A stretch of DNA of 31,062 nucleotides from a virus: positions 1 through 31,062 of IMG/VR virus record IMGVR_UViG_3300042542_001404. One strand, given 5' to 3'. The notes under the pieces were generated by a model that had not been told where the DNA came from, did not search any database, and saw only the letters and a list, made by a program, of their open reading frames with translations. Positions within the stretch are counted from its first letter, which is position 1; the number at the start of each line of letters is the position of its first letter. Below, piece by piece: positions 7,412 through 16,421 of this stretch. The translations under genes were made by a program, and so were the position numbers.

Positions 7412-10400
7412 ATGCCAATCACTTTTCTTGACGATAAAAAGGAACAGCCTGGCAACGGAATTACCTTTTTAGATAATGCCGATAGTGCAGGCATTTCTTT
7501 TCTTGATGCAGGTCGCAATGCAACTGGAGAAGAAGTAACGAATCGGCAGGCCAGTAATCCAGCATCGGCTGAATTAATGAATCGTGATGATTATGTGAGG
7601 ATGCTTGAATATAAGCGCGACAACCCGGTCTCTTGGGGTACGATAGCAATAAATGGAGCCGTAGGGTTGGCCGACGTTGCAGTCGGAACAATTAAAGAGT
7701 TAGGCGGCGCAACGCTCGACGCCTTCAATGCACCAGCACCCAAGGGTTCAATTAGTCAACTTGGTGTTGCTGATCTTAGCAGATTAAATCCCGTTGGCGA
7801 GGCCGCGGCAAGGGGGGCATATGCTGGGTTTAATCAATTAGCCGGAATGGCTCTTGATATGATGACGTTCAATGATGACGACTTAATTTCTTACCCTCAG
7901 TATCTATCGGCAAATAATCTTAGTGATTCAGCAGAGAATAAACAAAAACATGAGTTTGAGTTAAACAAGCAATTTGAAGAATTTAAAAGGTCTCAATTTG
8001 CTAAGGCACAAACACAAGATATTTTAGAGAAATCATCGCTTCCAGCCACCTCTGAAGCGATTAGTCTATTTGCCCAACCAGAATTTGGTGCCGGCGCACT
8101 TATGGCAAGGATTGGGATGGGCGCAAGGGTAGGCCGTGCTGTCGCTGAAACTGGATCGGTTGTGGGTGAAGCAACGCAGAAACTTGGCAAGGGTTTAACT
8201 ACCCTATCTGAGATGCCAAAGAAACTAGCCGTTGCTACGGCAGAAGAATTGACTGGCAATCCCCGCGTAGCAAGCCGCGTTGGCAGCGCCGTCCAAACCG
8301 GAACTACCGGAGCGGTTATTGCAGGAATGGGCGGGTTTGCAATCCCTGGGGTTTACGAAGCATCAAAGCTGATTACGGCTACAAAGATTGCCGGCGAGGT
8401 TCTAGATGTGGCCGGCGAGGTAACAAATAAAATTTCACAATTTGCCAAGGGTGGAACAGGAAGAATTGGTGCATTTGAAAACTTAGCAAATGACTTAACG
8501 GCATCTTCCTCGGCCAGAACAATAGGCAAAATCGCAACTCTTGGCGGGGTTGATTCCATAACGCCATATATGTCAGCGGCGCTACAGGGTGCCGCCGGCG
8601 GTGCTGTTGTGGGTGGTACGCTGGGGTTCCTTGCTGATGGTGGCGAGGGGATGGCCGCTGGCGTAGGTATGGGTCTAACACTAGGTGCTGGCGGCGGACT
8701 CGCTGGACGTGGCCTACAGGCAGCCTCTGGAGCGCAACGTCGCAGTCAAATTATCAACGACGCGACCAAGGGTGTGCTTAACCTCTCGGAAGCTAGTAAG
8801 GGCAACGCAGCAAAGCTGTTTGATTCTTTAATTAGACGGGATGGCCAAGAAGCCGTTGCTGAATTAATTGACACGACCAAGTGGCTTAATGGAGCGGTCA
8901 AGTTTGAGTACATAACAAACGAACAAGCAAAATCGATGCCCGAAGCTATTGGGGTTGGTTTTGAGGGTATTACGGTTGCCCCAAAGAAGGGCGAAACTGG
9001 CACCCCAACGGTGTTCATCAACATCGACCGCGTTAATCCTGGCACCGGCTTCCACGAAGGCTTCCACGGCGCAATGCGCACCGCGCTTGGCGATGTATAT
9101 GCGCCAAAGTTTAATGAGTTAATTTCTAAATCCTTTTCTCAAAAAGAAATTGATGACTTTGTTTCTAGTTACATTAATCGCGCAGAAGATCCTGCCGTTA
9201 AGGATGTCTTAAAATCGTACCTTGAGAAAAAAGGTAATCTGCCAGAAGAAATTGGTGCCGAATATTTCAGACAGTTTCTGCAACAGAGAGAGAACCGCGA
9301 CATTCTGTTGAGGGGTCAGCGCACTAAAAGTGGCGCCCTCATTAACGCCACCAAGAGCGCGATAGACTTCTCTCTTAATCGCCTTGGTGTTACCCAAGAG
9401 TCCTACAAGACCGGCTACAAGGGAATGGACAGGCTGGTAACCGAATTGATTGGTGCTAGAACAGCGATCAATAAATCTATTGCTAAGAACGGGGTGCCGT
9501 TGGCCGAGGTGCCATTGATGAAGATGCCTGCTCAAGAGATAGCCGTATGGGCCAAGACGCAGGGCCAGAGCGATGTCTTGCTGAAGGATGACGCTGGCAA
9601 TGTAATCGGCGTAAAAACAGAAGACCAAGTGAACTTGCAGCGAGACCTGGCCAACAGCAAGGCCGCGGCAGATCTGGCTGATGTGCCAAGGGGTAAAAAC
9701 AATCTTACGGATGCAGAGCTGGCCGTTTATCAAAAGTATTTACCACCCGAACACTTTGCTAGATTAGTCTACATTGTGGACGCAATTAATACCGGCAAGG
9801 TCATCAATGGTGACTACTTCCCGGCTACCTCTAAGGAGGGCGAAACCTCAGTGTATGCCAGCCGCGGCATGACCACCCGAGACTTTGTTCCCTACGGCAT
9901 CAAGGTGTCAAAGGCTGGAGCAATCTCTGTGATGGGTTTAGACATGACTCAACTACGGGCTAGGTTTGACGACTATATGTCTCGTCCCGGCGTTGATAAA
10001 TTATGGGACGGCAACAAAGATGCCGCACTAATGGACGTGCAACTGTATGCTGAAAATCTATCGAAGGGAGATGCAGCCGTTCCAAGCGAGCAATTATTTG
10101 GCAAGAACAAGCGGGACGTGCTGTATAAGATTTTTGGTTTTGCTCCAACTAAGGCGATCCTAAAGGGCGGTGGGCTGGTTAATCCATCATCGCTTGGGAC
10201 AAATGTTCGTGCCGAATCATCCGCCGGCCCAATGCAGATTGGTAAACCAGTTGATGCGTACTCTAACGACACCAGGCTCACTACCAGCTTCAGATTAGAC
10301 CGGCTGGGCCGAGTTAGCGACATCGGCCAATCCTTTCAATTTAACGAGGGCGGCAGCTATAAATTATCACAGGTTAACTTTCAAGTTGCCGAGAAGATTG

Positions 10401-13400
10401 GATCTGGCGAGGTCTGGCGGTCAAAGGACGACCAATACAAGATCATTGTTAAGGGCAACAAGCACGTCGTCTACAACGGCAACGATAAGATTGGCATCTT
10501 CGGTAACCTTGCAGACGCCTCGTCTCATATTCACAAGGCGGAGGCTAAAGCTAATAAGGTTGCAACCTCACTTCCTCGTCGTAATGTTTCTGGTTCACAA
10601 GACGTTTCATATGACAACCAAGGCAACATCAAATTCCGCAACAAAGAGCCAAAAGATTGGACTCCAGAAGACTTTGCGGATTACGGCAAAGGATTCGGCG
10701 TCGAAAACCTTGGCCCTCTTTCAGATGTCAAAGAAATCGCCAAAGGGGTGGCTGGAAATACTGCAAGAGTGCCAGGTGGACTAGACGGCAAATTTACATA
10801 TTACGATTTGCTTTGGCTAAAGGCCAATCCTGTTAACGTAAAATCGTTGCCAGAAACAACGCACGGTCAACTTACAGCAAAATTGGCTCGCACAATGGAG
10901 CCAGCGGCAGGGGATAAAGTTTCTGCTTTTAATGGAATTGTCTTTGGGATGTTATCTCCAAACGCACCATTGTTACCAAACGAAATTGGACAAGCTCGCT
11001 TGCGTTTTGGTTCAATAGAAGAAATCAAAAAATTTGCTGATTTATATCCAAAAAATCCAACAAAAGAAAATTTAGTAAAATTAAATCAACAGTTAAAAGA
11101 AAAACTAGGATTTACCGCGGCAGGCAAGGGTGGTCTGGGTATTCCAATTACTGCTGATTTATCTAATATTGTAAATGCTGCGCGTTTGTTTTCAAAAAAT
11201 CCTGATTTCTTTGTTAAGCAACCCAATGAATCATGGGCCAATTTTGTTGATAAACTAACAACGCAAGTATCTGGGTTTGGAACAAAAACCGGATCGTTTG
11301 GATCGGTTTGGCAAGATCCACTTAATGCATCTATTTCTGCTATGGATCGCCATATGTCCCGCATTTTTGGTCAAGAGTTGATGGGTGATCCTCAATTACG
11401 TCAGCGTTTTGAAGGCATCGTTGTTGATCGATTTAACAAATTACTTTCTGACTCAAAAAATGTTTCTTCGTCATTTGCTAAAAAAATTAACAGTGCTTCA
11501 AGCGATAAAATTAAAGCAGATTTAATCAAAGAGCAGAACAAAGAGCTGGCTAAATTGCCTGATCCTACAGCAACAAAAGCAAAGAGCATTGATGATGTGC
11601 TTGGCCAATCTGAAGTATATGGCGCAGATCGTGTCCGTGAATTTGTGAATGAAGCTGTTTTTGCTGCTATGGGTAGCAGAAAAGCAAAACTCGTAACAGC
11701 AAAAGGAGAAATCAGCGCAAGCGCACCAGAGCATATTCGTAACGTAAAATGGATTGAAACTCCTGCTGATTTTCAAGTGATGTCTGATGCGTACAGATCC
11801 GCCTTGGAGATCAATGAACGCAGAGCAAAGGATTTAGGCATTTCAGTGTTTCCTGCTCAATGGACGCTGTGGGATCGCATTCGTCAGCGTGTTGAACCGC
11901 ATGAGGCAATGTTTCCTGGTCTAGAAAAATTGCCGGCGCTCAATGACAAGCAATTGGCTGAAGCATATGCCGCAAACAAAGCTGCTGGCTATATGTCTAC
12001 ACCTAAAGCTGGAAAACAATGGAAGCGCAAAGACGTTGAATCACCTTCGCAATTGGCCTACTTCATGCCAGCCGAAACTCCAGAATCAAAATTCTACAGC
12101 TCGCGGATCATTTCAGCAGTAGAGAACTCTTCGCAAGGCAAGGCCAACGGATCGCAGTGGAAGGCCACCATCAAGAACAGCAAGCTCGGCGTTAATCAGG
12201 ACGAGTATGCGCTGACCCGCGTGGAAGATTTGGAGGCTGGCAAGACCTACACCAAGGCAGAGGTGCTGGACTACCTGCGAGCAAACGAGGTGGTGGTGAA
12301 GGATGTGACGCTGGGGGGTGTGCCTGATGGTGTAGAAGTAAAACGCAAGGAAATCGAGGCCAAAATAGATGCCAGCACGCTTGTGACAGACGCCATGAAA
12401 GCGGGTTATAACCAATTAGACGCCGCAAATCTTCCTTGGCGTATTAGAGACGGAAGGACAAACATTAGTTCTTTGCCGGACTCAATTTTAGATGAGGCAA
12501 AACGTGTGGACGCTCTTTGGAAAGAGTGGGATGGATTAGATAAATCCATATCTAATCAGACCACCCACTTCTCCGAGTACACGCTACCAGGAGCCAAGGA
12601 AGGCAGCTACCGCGAGGTGCTGCTGACGGTGCCAGAAGTTCCGAATTCCAATAAGTTTGAACCGTCAAAAGTTGACGTAAGACAAACCACTCGTAGCGTC
12701 ACGCAAGGCTCGACTTCAATCTGGTATGATGGAAAGCGGTTAGCTGACTATGGAGACGACCCAAAGCTGCAATCCGGTGGCGGCTACGAGCAGATGTCAA
12801 AAAACTACTGGATGGAAGTTGCAAAAGAGCTTTTTGAAAAAGGAGACGAACGCAACTCCATCGGTCCACTTGGTAATGGCTGGCGCGACGGCCACTCGCA
12901 ATACTCTGACATTCCAAACCCCATCGTCCGCCTGCGCACCAACGAGCGCACGACAGCCGACGGCAAGCGGATGCTTTTTATCGAAGAAATCCAAGCACCG
13001 CAGAAGGGCCAGTTTGAGAAGATGCCTGCGCTGTTCCAAAAAAACTGGCGTGATATTGCCTTCAAGTGGTCGCTGCGCACAGCGGCAGACAATGGTTTTG
13101 ACTCAGTGGGCTGGACTACTGGCGAGCAGCAGGCGGCGCGGTATGATTTGAGTAAACAGATAGACAAACTGTATTGGTATCCAAGCGAAGATGGCAAAGG
13201 CACTCTTATAGCATCATCCAAAGAACAGGGTGATGTAATTAACAAACAAATTGCTGCGAACGAAATTGGAGATTATGTTGGAAAAGAAATAGCTAAACGG
13301 CTTTTAGATGCTAAACCGACGGCTGCGTCTCAGGCGAGGGCCGAACAAATGACCAAAGGAGGCGCTAAGGATGTTCCGCATAGGTTATCTGGTGTAGACC

Positions 13401-14401
13401 TCAAAGTCGGCGGCGAGGGCTTGAAGAAGCTCTACGACTCCGACTTCCGCAACGTGGTTAACAACTTGCCGATAGTTAAGAAGAGCGGACAGAAAGTTGG
13501 TATGGTGGAGCTTCCAGGAATTGGTCGTAACCCACTTAATAATAAACCGGGTGGAATACAGGAGATTACTACTGAAGCCGTCCACGCCATCAACGTCACG
13601 CCTGAGATGCGTAATGCCTCGGTTAGCTTTATGCCAGAAACCCGCGTCAGTGGCCAACAGGGTTCCGACACAACCCAGATTGCGACAACCGTCAAAACAT
13701 ACGGAAAAGCAGCCGGTCTGTTTCCAAAGAATATTCGCATCCTAGACGTTGGCGCGGGACTTGGTTTAGGCGCAGACGAGATGCGCAAAAACGGTCATTC
13801 GGTTGACACGGTCGAGCCACTGTCTGCAAGGTGGTCCAGCTCTACTCCGCGCACATTTGAGACGATAGACCAGGCCACAGAAAAGTATCCAGGCATCGTA
13901 AACTTCTCGGTACTTAATGTAGTCGAACCTAAGCTGCGCGATCAGATCGTTGATGGAATAGGTCAGCGTATGGCAGATGGCGGCACAGCATACATCACGG
14001 CCCGCACACGCTCTGATGTGGAAGGCGCAAAGAACAAGCGTCCCGCTAACGAGGCCGGTGGCTACTGGATCAAAAAGAGCGGCGGAGATGTGTACCAGAA
14101 GGGCTTCTCTACTCCCGAGCTTGTTGGCTACGTCCAGACACGCCTTGGAGATCAATTTAAGGTAAAGCCTGCTTCCGGTCTCAGTGGCGCGGCCATCGTG
14201 ATCACAAAGTTCATGCCAGCCATGCAGTTCTCAACAGCAGAGAACCTACCGAACGGAAAGGTATGGCGTGGCGAGAATGGGTATGTTATAATGCAAAAAG
14301 AAGGCGGAAAATTTCGCGTTCACTCACCCATCGGCTTAATCGGAATCGCGTCCACTTACGAGGCGGCGGAGAAGATGGCCAGCAAACGAAACAATAAATG
14401 A
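7412..14401 (+). CDS. Giant polyvalent virion protein (metallopeptidase, methyltransferase and other domains)
   Basis: A 2,329-residue multidomain protein. In order: three I(T/S)FLD motifs (residues 3-7, 17-21, 28-32); Gly/Ala-rich hydrophobic stretches (about 290-325 and 386-436) that could enter membranes; a zincin-like site H548-E549-x-x-H552 with a candidate third ligand at E613 or E617; a small domain around VWR 1001-1003; a region (about 1126-1545) resembling the phage DUF7178/HhH-GPD-like glycosylase fold (tentative), with the key segment SISAMDRHMSRIFG; two modules known from phage polyvalent proteins (about 1551-1640, and about 1780-1920 with WTTGEQQAARYDLSKQ); a SAM-methyltransferase-like domain (ILDVGAGLG, 2110-2118); and a second copy of the small VWR domain (2280-2329). 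Published work on polyvalent proteins proposes co-injection with phage DNA to counter host defences. Functions of individual domains here are inferred from motifs. Confidence 0.75.
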   Translation: MPITFLDDKKEQPGNGITFLDNADSAGISFLDAGRNATGEEVTNRQASNPASAELMNRDDYVRMLEYKRDNPVSWGTIAINGAVGLADVAVGTIKELGGATLDAFNAPAPKGSISQLGVADLSRLNPVGEAAARGAYAGFNQLAGMALDMMTFNDDDLISYPQYLSANNLSDSAENKQKHEFELNKQFEEFKRSQFAKAQTQDILEKSSLPATSEAISLFAQPEFGAGALMARIGMGARVGRAVAETGSVVGEATQKLGKGLTTLSEMPKKLAVATAEELTGNPRVASRVGSAVQTGTTGAVIAGMGGFAIPGVYEASKLITATKIAGEVLDVAGEVTNKISQFAKGGTGRIGAFENLANDLTASSSARTIGKIATLGGVDSITPYMSAALQGAAGGAVVGGTLGFLADGGEGMAAGVGMGLTLGAGGGLAGRGLQAASGAQRRSQIINDATKGVLNLSEASKGNAAKLFDSLIRRDGQEAVAELIDTTKWLNGAVKFEYITNEQAKSMPEAIGVGFEGITVAPKKGETGTPTVFINIDRVNPGTGFHEGFHGAMRTALGDVYAPKFNELISKSFSQKEIDDFVSSYINRAEDPAVKDVLKSYLEKKGNLPEEIGAEYFRQFLQQRENRDILLRGQRTKSGALINATKSAIDFSLNRLGVTQESYKTGYKGMDRLVTELIGARTAINKSIAKNGVPLAEVPLMKMPAQEIAVWAKTQGQSDVLLKDDAGNVIGVKTEDQVNLQRDLANSKAAADLADVPRGKNNLTDAELAVYQKYLPPEHFARLVYIVDAINTGKVINGDYFPATSKEGETSVYASRGMTTRDFVPYGIKVSKAGAISVMGLDMTQLRARFDDYMSRPGVDKLWDGNKDAALMDVQLYAENLSKGDAAVPSEQLFGKNKRDVLYKIFGFAPTKAILKGGGLVNPSSLGTNVRAESSAGPMQIGKPVDAYSNDTRLTTSFRLDRLGRVSDIGQSFQFNEGGSYKLSQVNFQVAEKIGSGEVWRSKDDQYKIIVKGNKHVVYNGNDKIGIFGNLADASSHIHKAEAKANKVATSLPRRNVSGSQDVSYDNQGNIKFRNKEPKDWTPEDFADYGKGFGVENLGPLSDVKEIAKGVAGNTARVPGGLDGKFTYYDLLWLKANPVNVKSLPETTHGQLTAKLARTMEPAAGDKVSAFNGIVFGMLSPNAPLLPNEIGQARLRFGSIEEIKKFADLYPKNPTKENLVKLNQQLKEKLGFTAAGKGGLGIPITADLSNIVNAARLFSKNPDFFVKQPNESWANFVDKLTTQVSGFGTKTGSFGSVWQDPLNASISAMDRHMSRIFGQELMGDPQLRQRFEGIVVDRFNKLLSDSKNVSSSFAKKINSASSDKIKADLIKEQNKELAKLPDPTATKAKSIDDVLGQSEVYGADRVREFVNEAVFAAMGSRKAKLVTAKGEISASAPEHIRNVKWIETPADFQVMSDAYRSALEINERRAKDLGISVFPAQWTLWDRIRQRVEPHEAMFPGLEKLPALNDKQLAEAYAANKAAGYMSTPKAGKQWKRKDVESPSQLAYFMPAETPESKFYSSRIISAVENSSQGKANGSQWKATIKNSKLGVNQDEYALTRVEDLEAGKTYTKAEVLDYLRANEVVVKDVTLGGVPDGVEVKRKEIEAKIDASTLVTDAMKAGYNQLDAANLPWRIRDGRTNISSLPDSILDEAKRVDALWKEWDGLDKSISNQTTHFSEYTLPGAKEGSYREVLLTVPEVPNSNKFEPSKVDVRQTTRSVTQGSTSIWYDGKRLADYGDDPKLQSGGGYEQMSKNYWMEVAKELFEKGDERNSIGPLGNGWRDGHSQYSDIPNPIVRLRTNERTTADGKRMLFIEEIQAPQKGQFEKMPALFQKNWRDIAFKWSLRTAADNGFDSVGWTTGEQQAARYDLSKQIDKLYWYPSEDGKGTLIASSKEQGDVINKQIAANEIGDYVGKEIAKRLLDAKPTAASQARAEQMTKGGAKDVPHRLSGVDLKVGGEGLKKLYDSDFRNVVNNLPIVKKSGQKVGMVELPGIGRNPLNNKPGGIQEITTEAVHAINVTPEMRNASVSFMPETRVSGQQGSDTTQIATTVKTYGKAAGLFPKNIRILDVGAGLGLGADEMRKNGHSVDTVEPLSARWSSSTPRTFETIDQATEKYPGIVNFSVLNVVEPKLRDQIVDGIGQRMADGGTAYITARTRSDVEGAKNKRPANEAGGYWIKKSGGDVYQKGFSTPELVGYVQTRLGDQFKVKPASGLSGAAIVITKFMPAMQFSTAENLPNGKVWRGENGYVIMQKEGGKFRVHSPIGLIGIASTYEAAEKMASKRNNK

Positions 14402-14841
14402 ATTTTACCGATATCTTATTTAATGCAGCATCGGGCGGGGTCGTAGGTTCGTTACTCCATTTAGGGACTTCATTCTTTGAGACTTGGCAGAAGAAAAAGA
14501 ATGCCGAGGTTGATATAATGATTATGAACGCAAAGGTTGCGGCGGCGGAGAAAGAGGCCGCTTGGAATGCGTTTTCTAAATCTCAAGAAGGCGCAAACAG
14601 TTCTGGGATGTCCAAGATTCCTGATGGTGCATCACCGTGGGTGGTTAATCTGTATATGACGGTAGATGCCTTTCGTAACTTTACCCGCCCAGGGCTGACG
14701 TGGTTTGGTATTTTATTTTTAGTAGTTATCTTCTTCAACATGGACGAGGCCACCAAGATTACGATGGTTGCAGATGTGCAATTTGCGGCTTGGACAATGT
14801 GTTTCTGGTGGGTAGGTACACGCTACTCTAAGTCCAAGTAA
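14398..14841 (+). CDS. Membrane protein, possible holin or lysis accessory
   Basis: A 147-residue protein coupled by ATGA to the giant gene. Hydrophobic segments lie at about residues 8-28 (amphipathic, Gly-rich), 99-113 (GLTWFGILFLVVIFF) and 126-142 (VQFAAWTMCFWWVGTRY), with a charged helical stretch (about 31-60) between the first two and a Lys-rich end. Similar proteins occur near lysis genes of environmental podovirus-like phages, some annotated as holins. Because a smaller holin-like protein is present at 1825, this could instead be an antiholin or an unrelated membrane protein. The topology is a hand estimate. Confidence 0.55.
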   Translation: MNFTDILFNAASGGVVGSLLHLGTSFFETWQKKKNAEVDIMIMNAKVAAAEKEAAWNAFSKSQEGANSSGMSKIPDGASPWVVNLYMTVDAFRNFTRPGLTWFGILFLVVIFFNMDEATKITMVADVQFAAWTMCFWWVGTRYSKSK

Positions 14842-14842
14842 T

Positions 14843-15712
14843 TTGAAAACGCTAGGACTCTTCACGACGCACCGCGTTGAAATCGTCGCCAAGCTAGGCG
14901 AGCCAATTAAATTTATTCCGTTCGGTGACATACACCGCGACTCGGATATGTTCGCGCACGATCACTGGGAAAGGTTTTTGGTTCACGCGAAGAAGCAGAA
15001 GAAGGCAATTTTCTTGGGAATGGGAGACTATACCGACGGCGTCTCGACGAGCGAGCGCATCGTGTTAAGCAACTCTGGAATGCACGACACCACCACGAAC
15101 ACTTTAAAAGATGTTTACAAGGGCGTGGCAAAAACATTGACGAACGAGCTGTCGTTTATGCGCGGTAAATTAATCGGTATGCTTGGCGGAAACCACTACT
15201 TTGATTTTGGGAATGGCGACACCACAGACCACGTCCTAGCTGCATCGCTAGGCACAAAGTTTCTTGGAGTCTGCGCATTCATTCGCTTGTCGTTCCGCTT
15301 TGAAAACAAGGAAGGGTCGAGGGCATCGCTGGACATATTCGCCCATCACGGGAAGGGCGGCGGAAGCACGCCTGGTGGCCAATTTAATACGATAGAGAAG
15401 ATGTCTACCACCGCGGACGCGGACTTCTATTTAATGGGGCATACGCACGGCAAGGGCTGCCTGCCAAGCACGCCCAGATTGACCCTGTCATCTACCGGAC
15501 CTAAGGCCGAGCTATGCGTCAAAGAGCGCACGCCTTGGCTAGGCAGAACAGGCTCATTCCTAAAGGCTTACGAGAATAACAAGGTCAGCTACAATGTGGA
15601 TGCTGGCCGGTCGCCCGCGTCACTGGGCTGGATCGAGTTTGAGATTACTCCGGTGCGTAACCGCAAAGATGGTCAAGACGTCATCGAGTTCGAGATCCGG
15701 GGTACGGCATAA
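14843..15712 (+). CDS. Calcineurin-like metallophosphoesterase
   Basis: A 289-residue protein with the full ordered motif set of the calcineurin-like superfamily: G-D29-I-H31, G-D62-Y-T-D, G-N117-H118, H168-H169-G and G-H200-T-H202. These residues bind two metal ions for phosphoester hydrolysis. The substrate is unknown; phage relatives are proposed to act on nucleic acids or nucleotides. The start is taken as TTG at 14843, two bases after the previous stop, because the first in-frame ATG (residue 36) lies after the first metal-binding motif and would remove it. No SD is seen. It is the last gene before the promoter at 15732. Confidence 0.85.
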   Translation: MKTLGLFTTHRVEIVAKLGEPIKFIPFGDIHRDSDMFAHDHWERFLVHAKKQKKAIFLGMGDYTDGVSTSERIVLSNSGMHDTTTNTLKDVYKGVAKTLTNELSFMRGKLIGMLGGNHYFDFGNGDTTDHVLAASLGTKFLGVCAFIRLSFRFENKEGSRASLDIFAHHGKGGGSTPGGQFNTIEKMSTTADADFYLMGHTHGKGCLPSTPRLTLSSTGPKAELCVKERTPWLGRTGSFLKAYENNKVSYNVDAGRSPASLGWIEFEITPVRNRKDGQDVIEFEIRGTA

Positions 15713-15731
15713 CCCAGCGTTAAGATAGTTG

Positions 15732-15760
15732 TTGACATGGTTTTTAGGCGGAGCTATGTT
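15732..15760 (+). promoter_or_regulatory. Sigma-70-type promoter before the lysin/recombination block
   Basis: A perfect -35 TTGACA (15732-15737), a 17-bp spacer and a -10 of TATGTT (15755-15760, four of six matches to TATAAT). It lies in the 92-bp gap after the phosphoesterase gene. The predicted start point is near 15767, giving a 5' leader of about 38 nt before the ATG at 15805. It probably drives the 74-residue gene, the lysin and the RuvC/RecT genes behind them. Confidence 0.6.
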
Positions 15761-15804
15761 TGCGTGATCGGAGGCAATCCGCCACCGAGAGAACCCCAAA
15801 TCAA

Positions 15805-16029
15805 ATGAAAACATATTACACACTCGGTATGAAAACTACAGTGAGACCATACAAGGATTTTGAAATTCACAGTTTCAATAATAGGCAATTAGGTGACTCG
15901 TCTTGCCGAGGTAGCAGTTTTTCAGTTTATTCGTTGGGCGAACACATTTCGGCTGCCGAGTCTTTAGACACTCTGACAGAAGCCAAATCATGGGCTGATA
16001 ATTTTTTAAATAAAACGGCAACAACATGA
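15805..16029 (+). CDS. Small hypothetical protein (74 aa)
   Basis: First gene behind the 15732 promoter. The frame is open back to a TTG at 15760, but that TTG overlaps the -10 element and would lie upstream of the predicted transcript start, so the ATG at 15805, preceded by the A-rich leader ccccaaatcaa, is preferred. The product is short and mixed (MKTYYTLGMKTTVRPYKDFE..., ending SLDTLTEAKSWADNFLNK), with an alpha/beta feel and no membrane span or signal. Its stop overlaps the next start (ATGA at 16026). No family recognised. Confidence 0.6.
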   Translation: MKTYYTLGMKTTVRPYKDFEIHSFNNRQLGDSSCRGSSFSVYSLGEHISAAESLDTLTEAKSWADNFLNKTATT

Positions 16030-16421
16030 AATCTTTATTTTTAACCTTAGCACTCGCGCTCATCGTCAACGCCGCTCCGCCCGAGAAGTTCTGGTCAGCA
16101 CTGCACCAAATTGAAACAGGCGGCGCCATCGGTCCTACGCTTGGAGACAACGGAGCAGCACTGGGGCCGTATCAAATCCATCGTTTGTACTGGATTGATA
16201 GTGCTGTGCCTGGACGGTATGAAGACTGCCAAGACCTACGTTATAGTCGCAAGGTGGTCACCGCATATTTGAAACTTTACGCACCCAAGGCGTGGGCTGC
16301 TGGGGACTGCAACGTCCTATTCCGCACACACAATGGCGGACCCGCCGCCATGCGTGCAACTGGCACAACAAAGAAAAATCTCGACCGCTACTCCAAAAAG
16401 GCATTGGGTCTCATGAAATGA
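16026..16421 (+). CDS. Secreted lysozyme/transglycosylase-like lysin
   Basis: A 131-residue protein with a typical Sec signal peptide (MKSLFLTLALALIVNAA) and then a compact lysozyme-like or SLT-type domain: ALHQIE30TGG with the probable catalytic Glu30, GPYQIHRLYW and a late THNGGPAAM motif. Such enzymes cleave the glycan strands of peptidoglycan. A Sec-exported lysin would not depend strictly on a large holin pore, which suits the small holin candidate at 1825. ATGA overlaps link it on both sides (74-residue gene and resolvase). Its place at the head of the recombination genes is unusual. Confidence 0.7.
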   Translation: MKSLFLTLALALIVNAAPPEKFWSALHQIETGGAIGPTLGDNGAALGPYQIHRLYWIDSAVPGRYEDCQDLRYSRKVVTAYLKLYAPKAWAAGDCNVLFRTHNGGPAAMRATGTTKKNLDRYSKKALGLMK

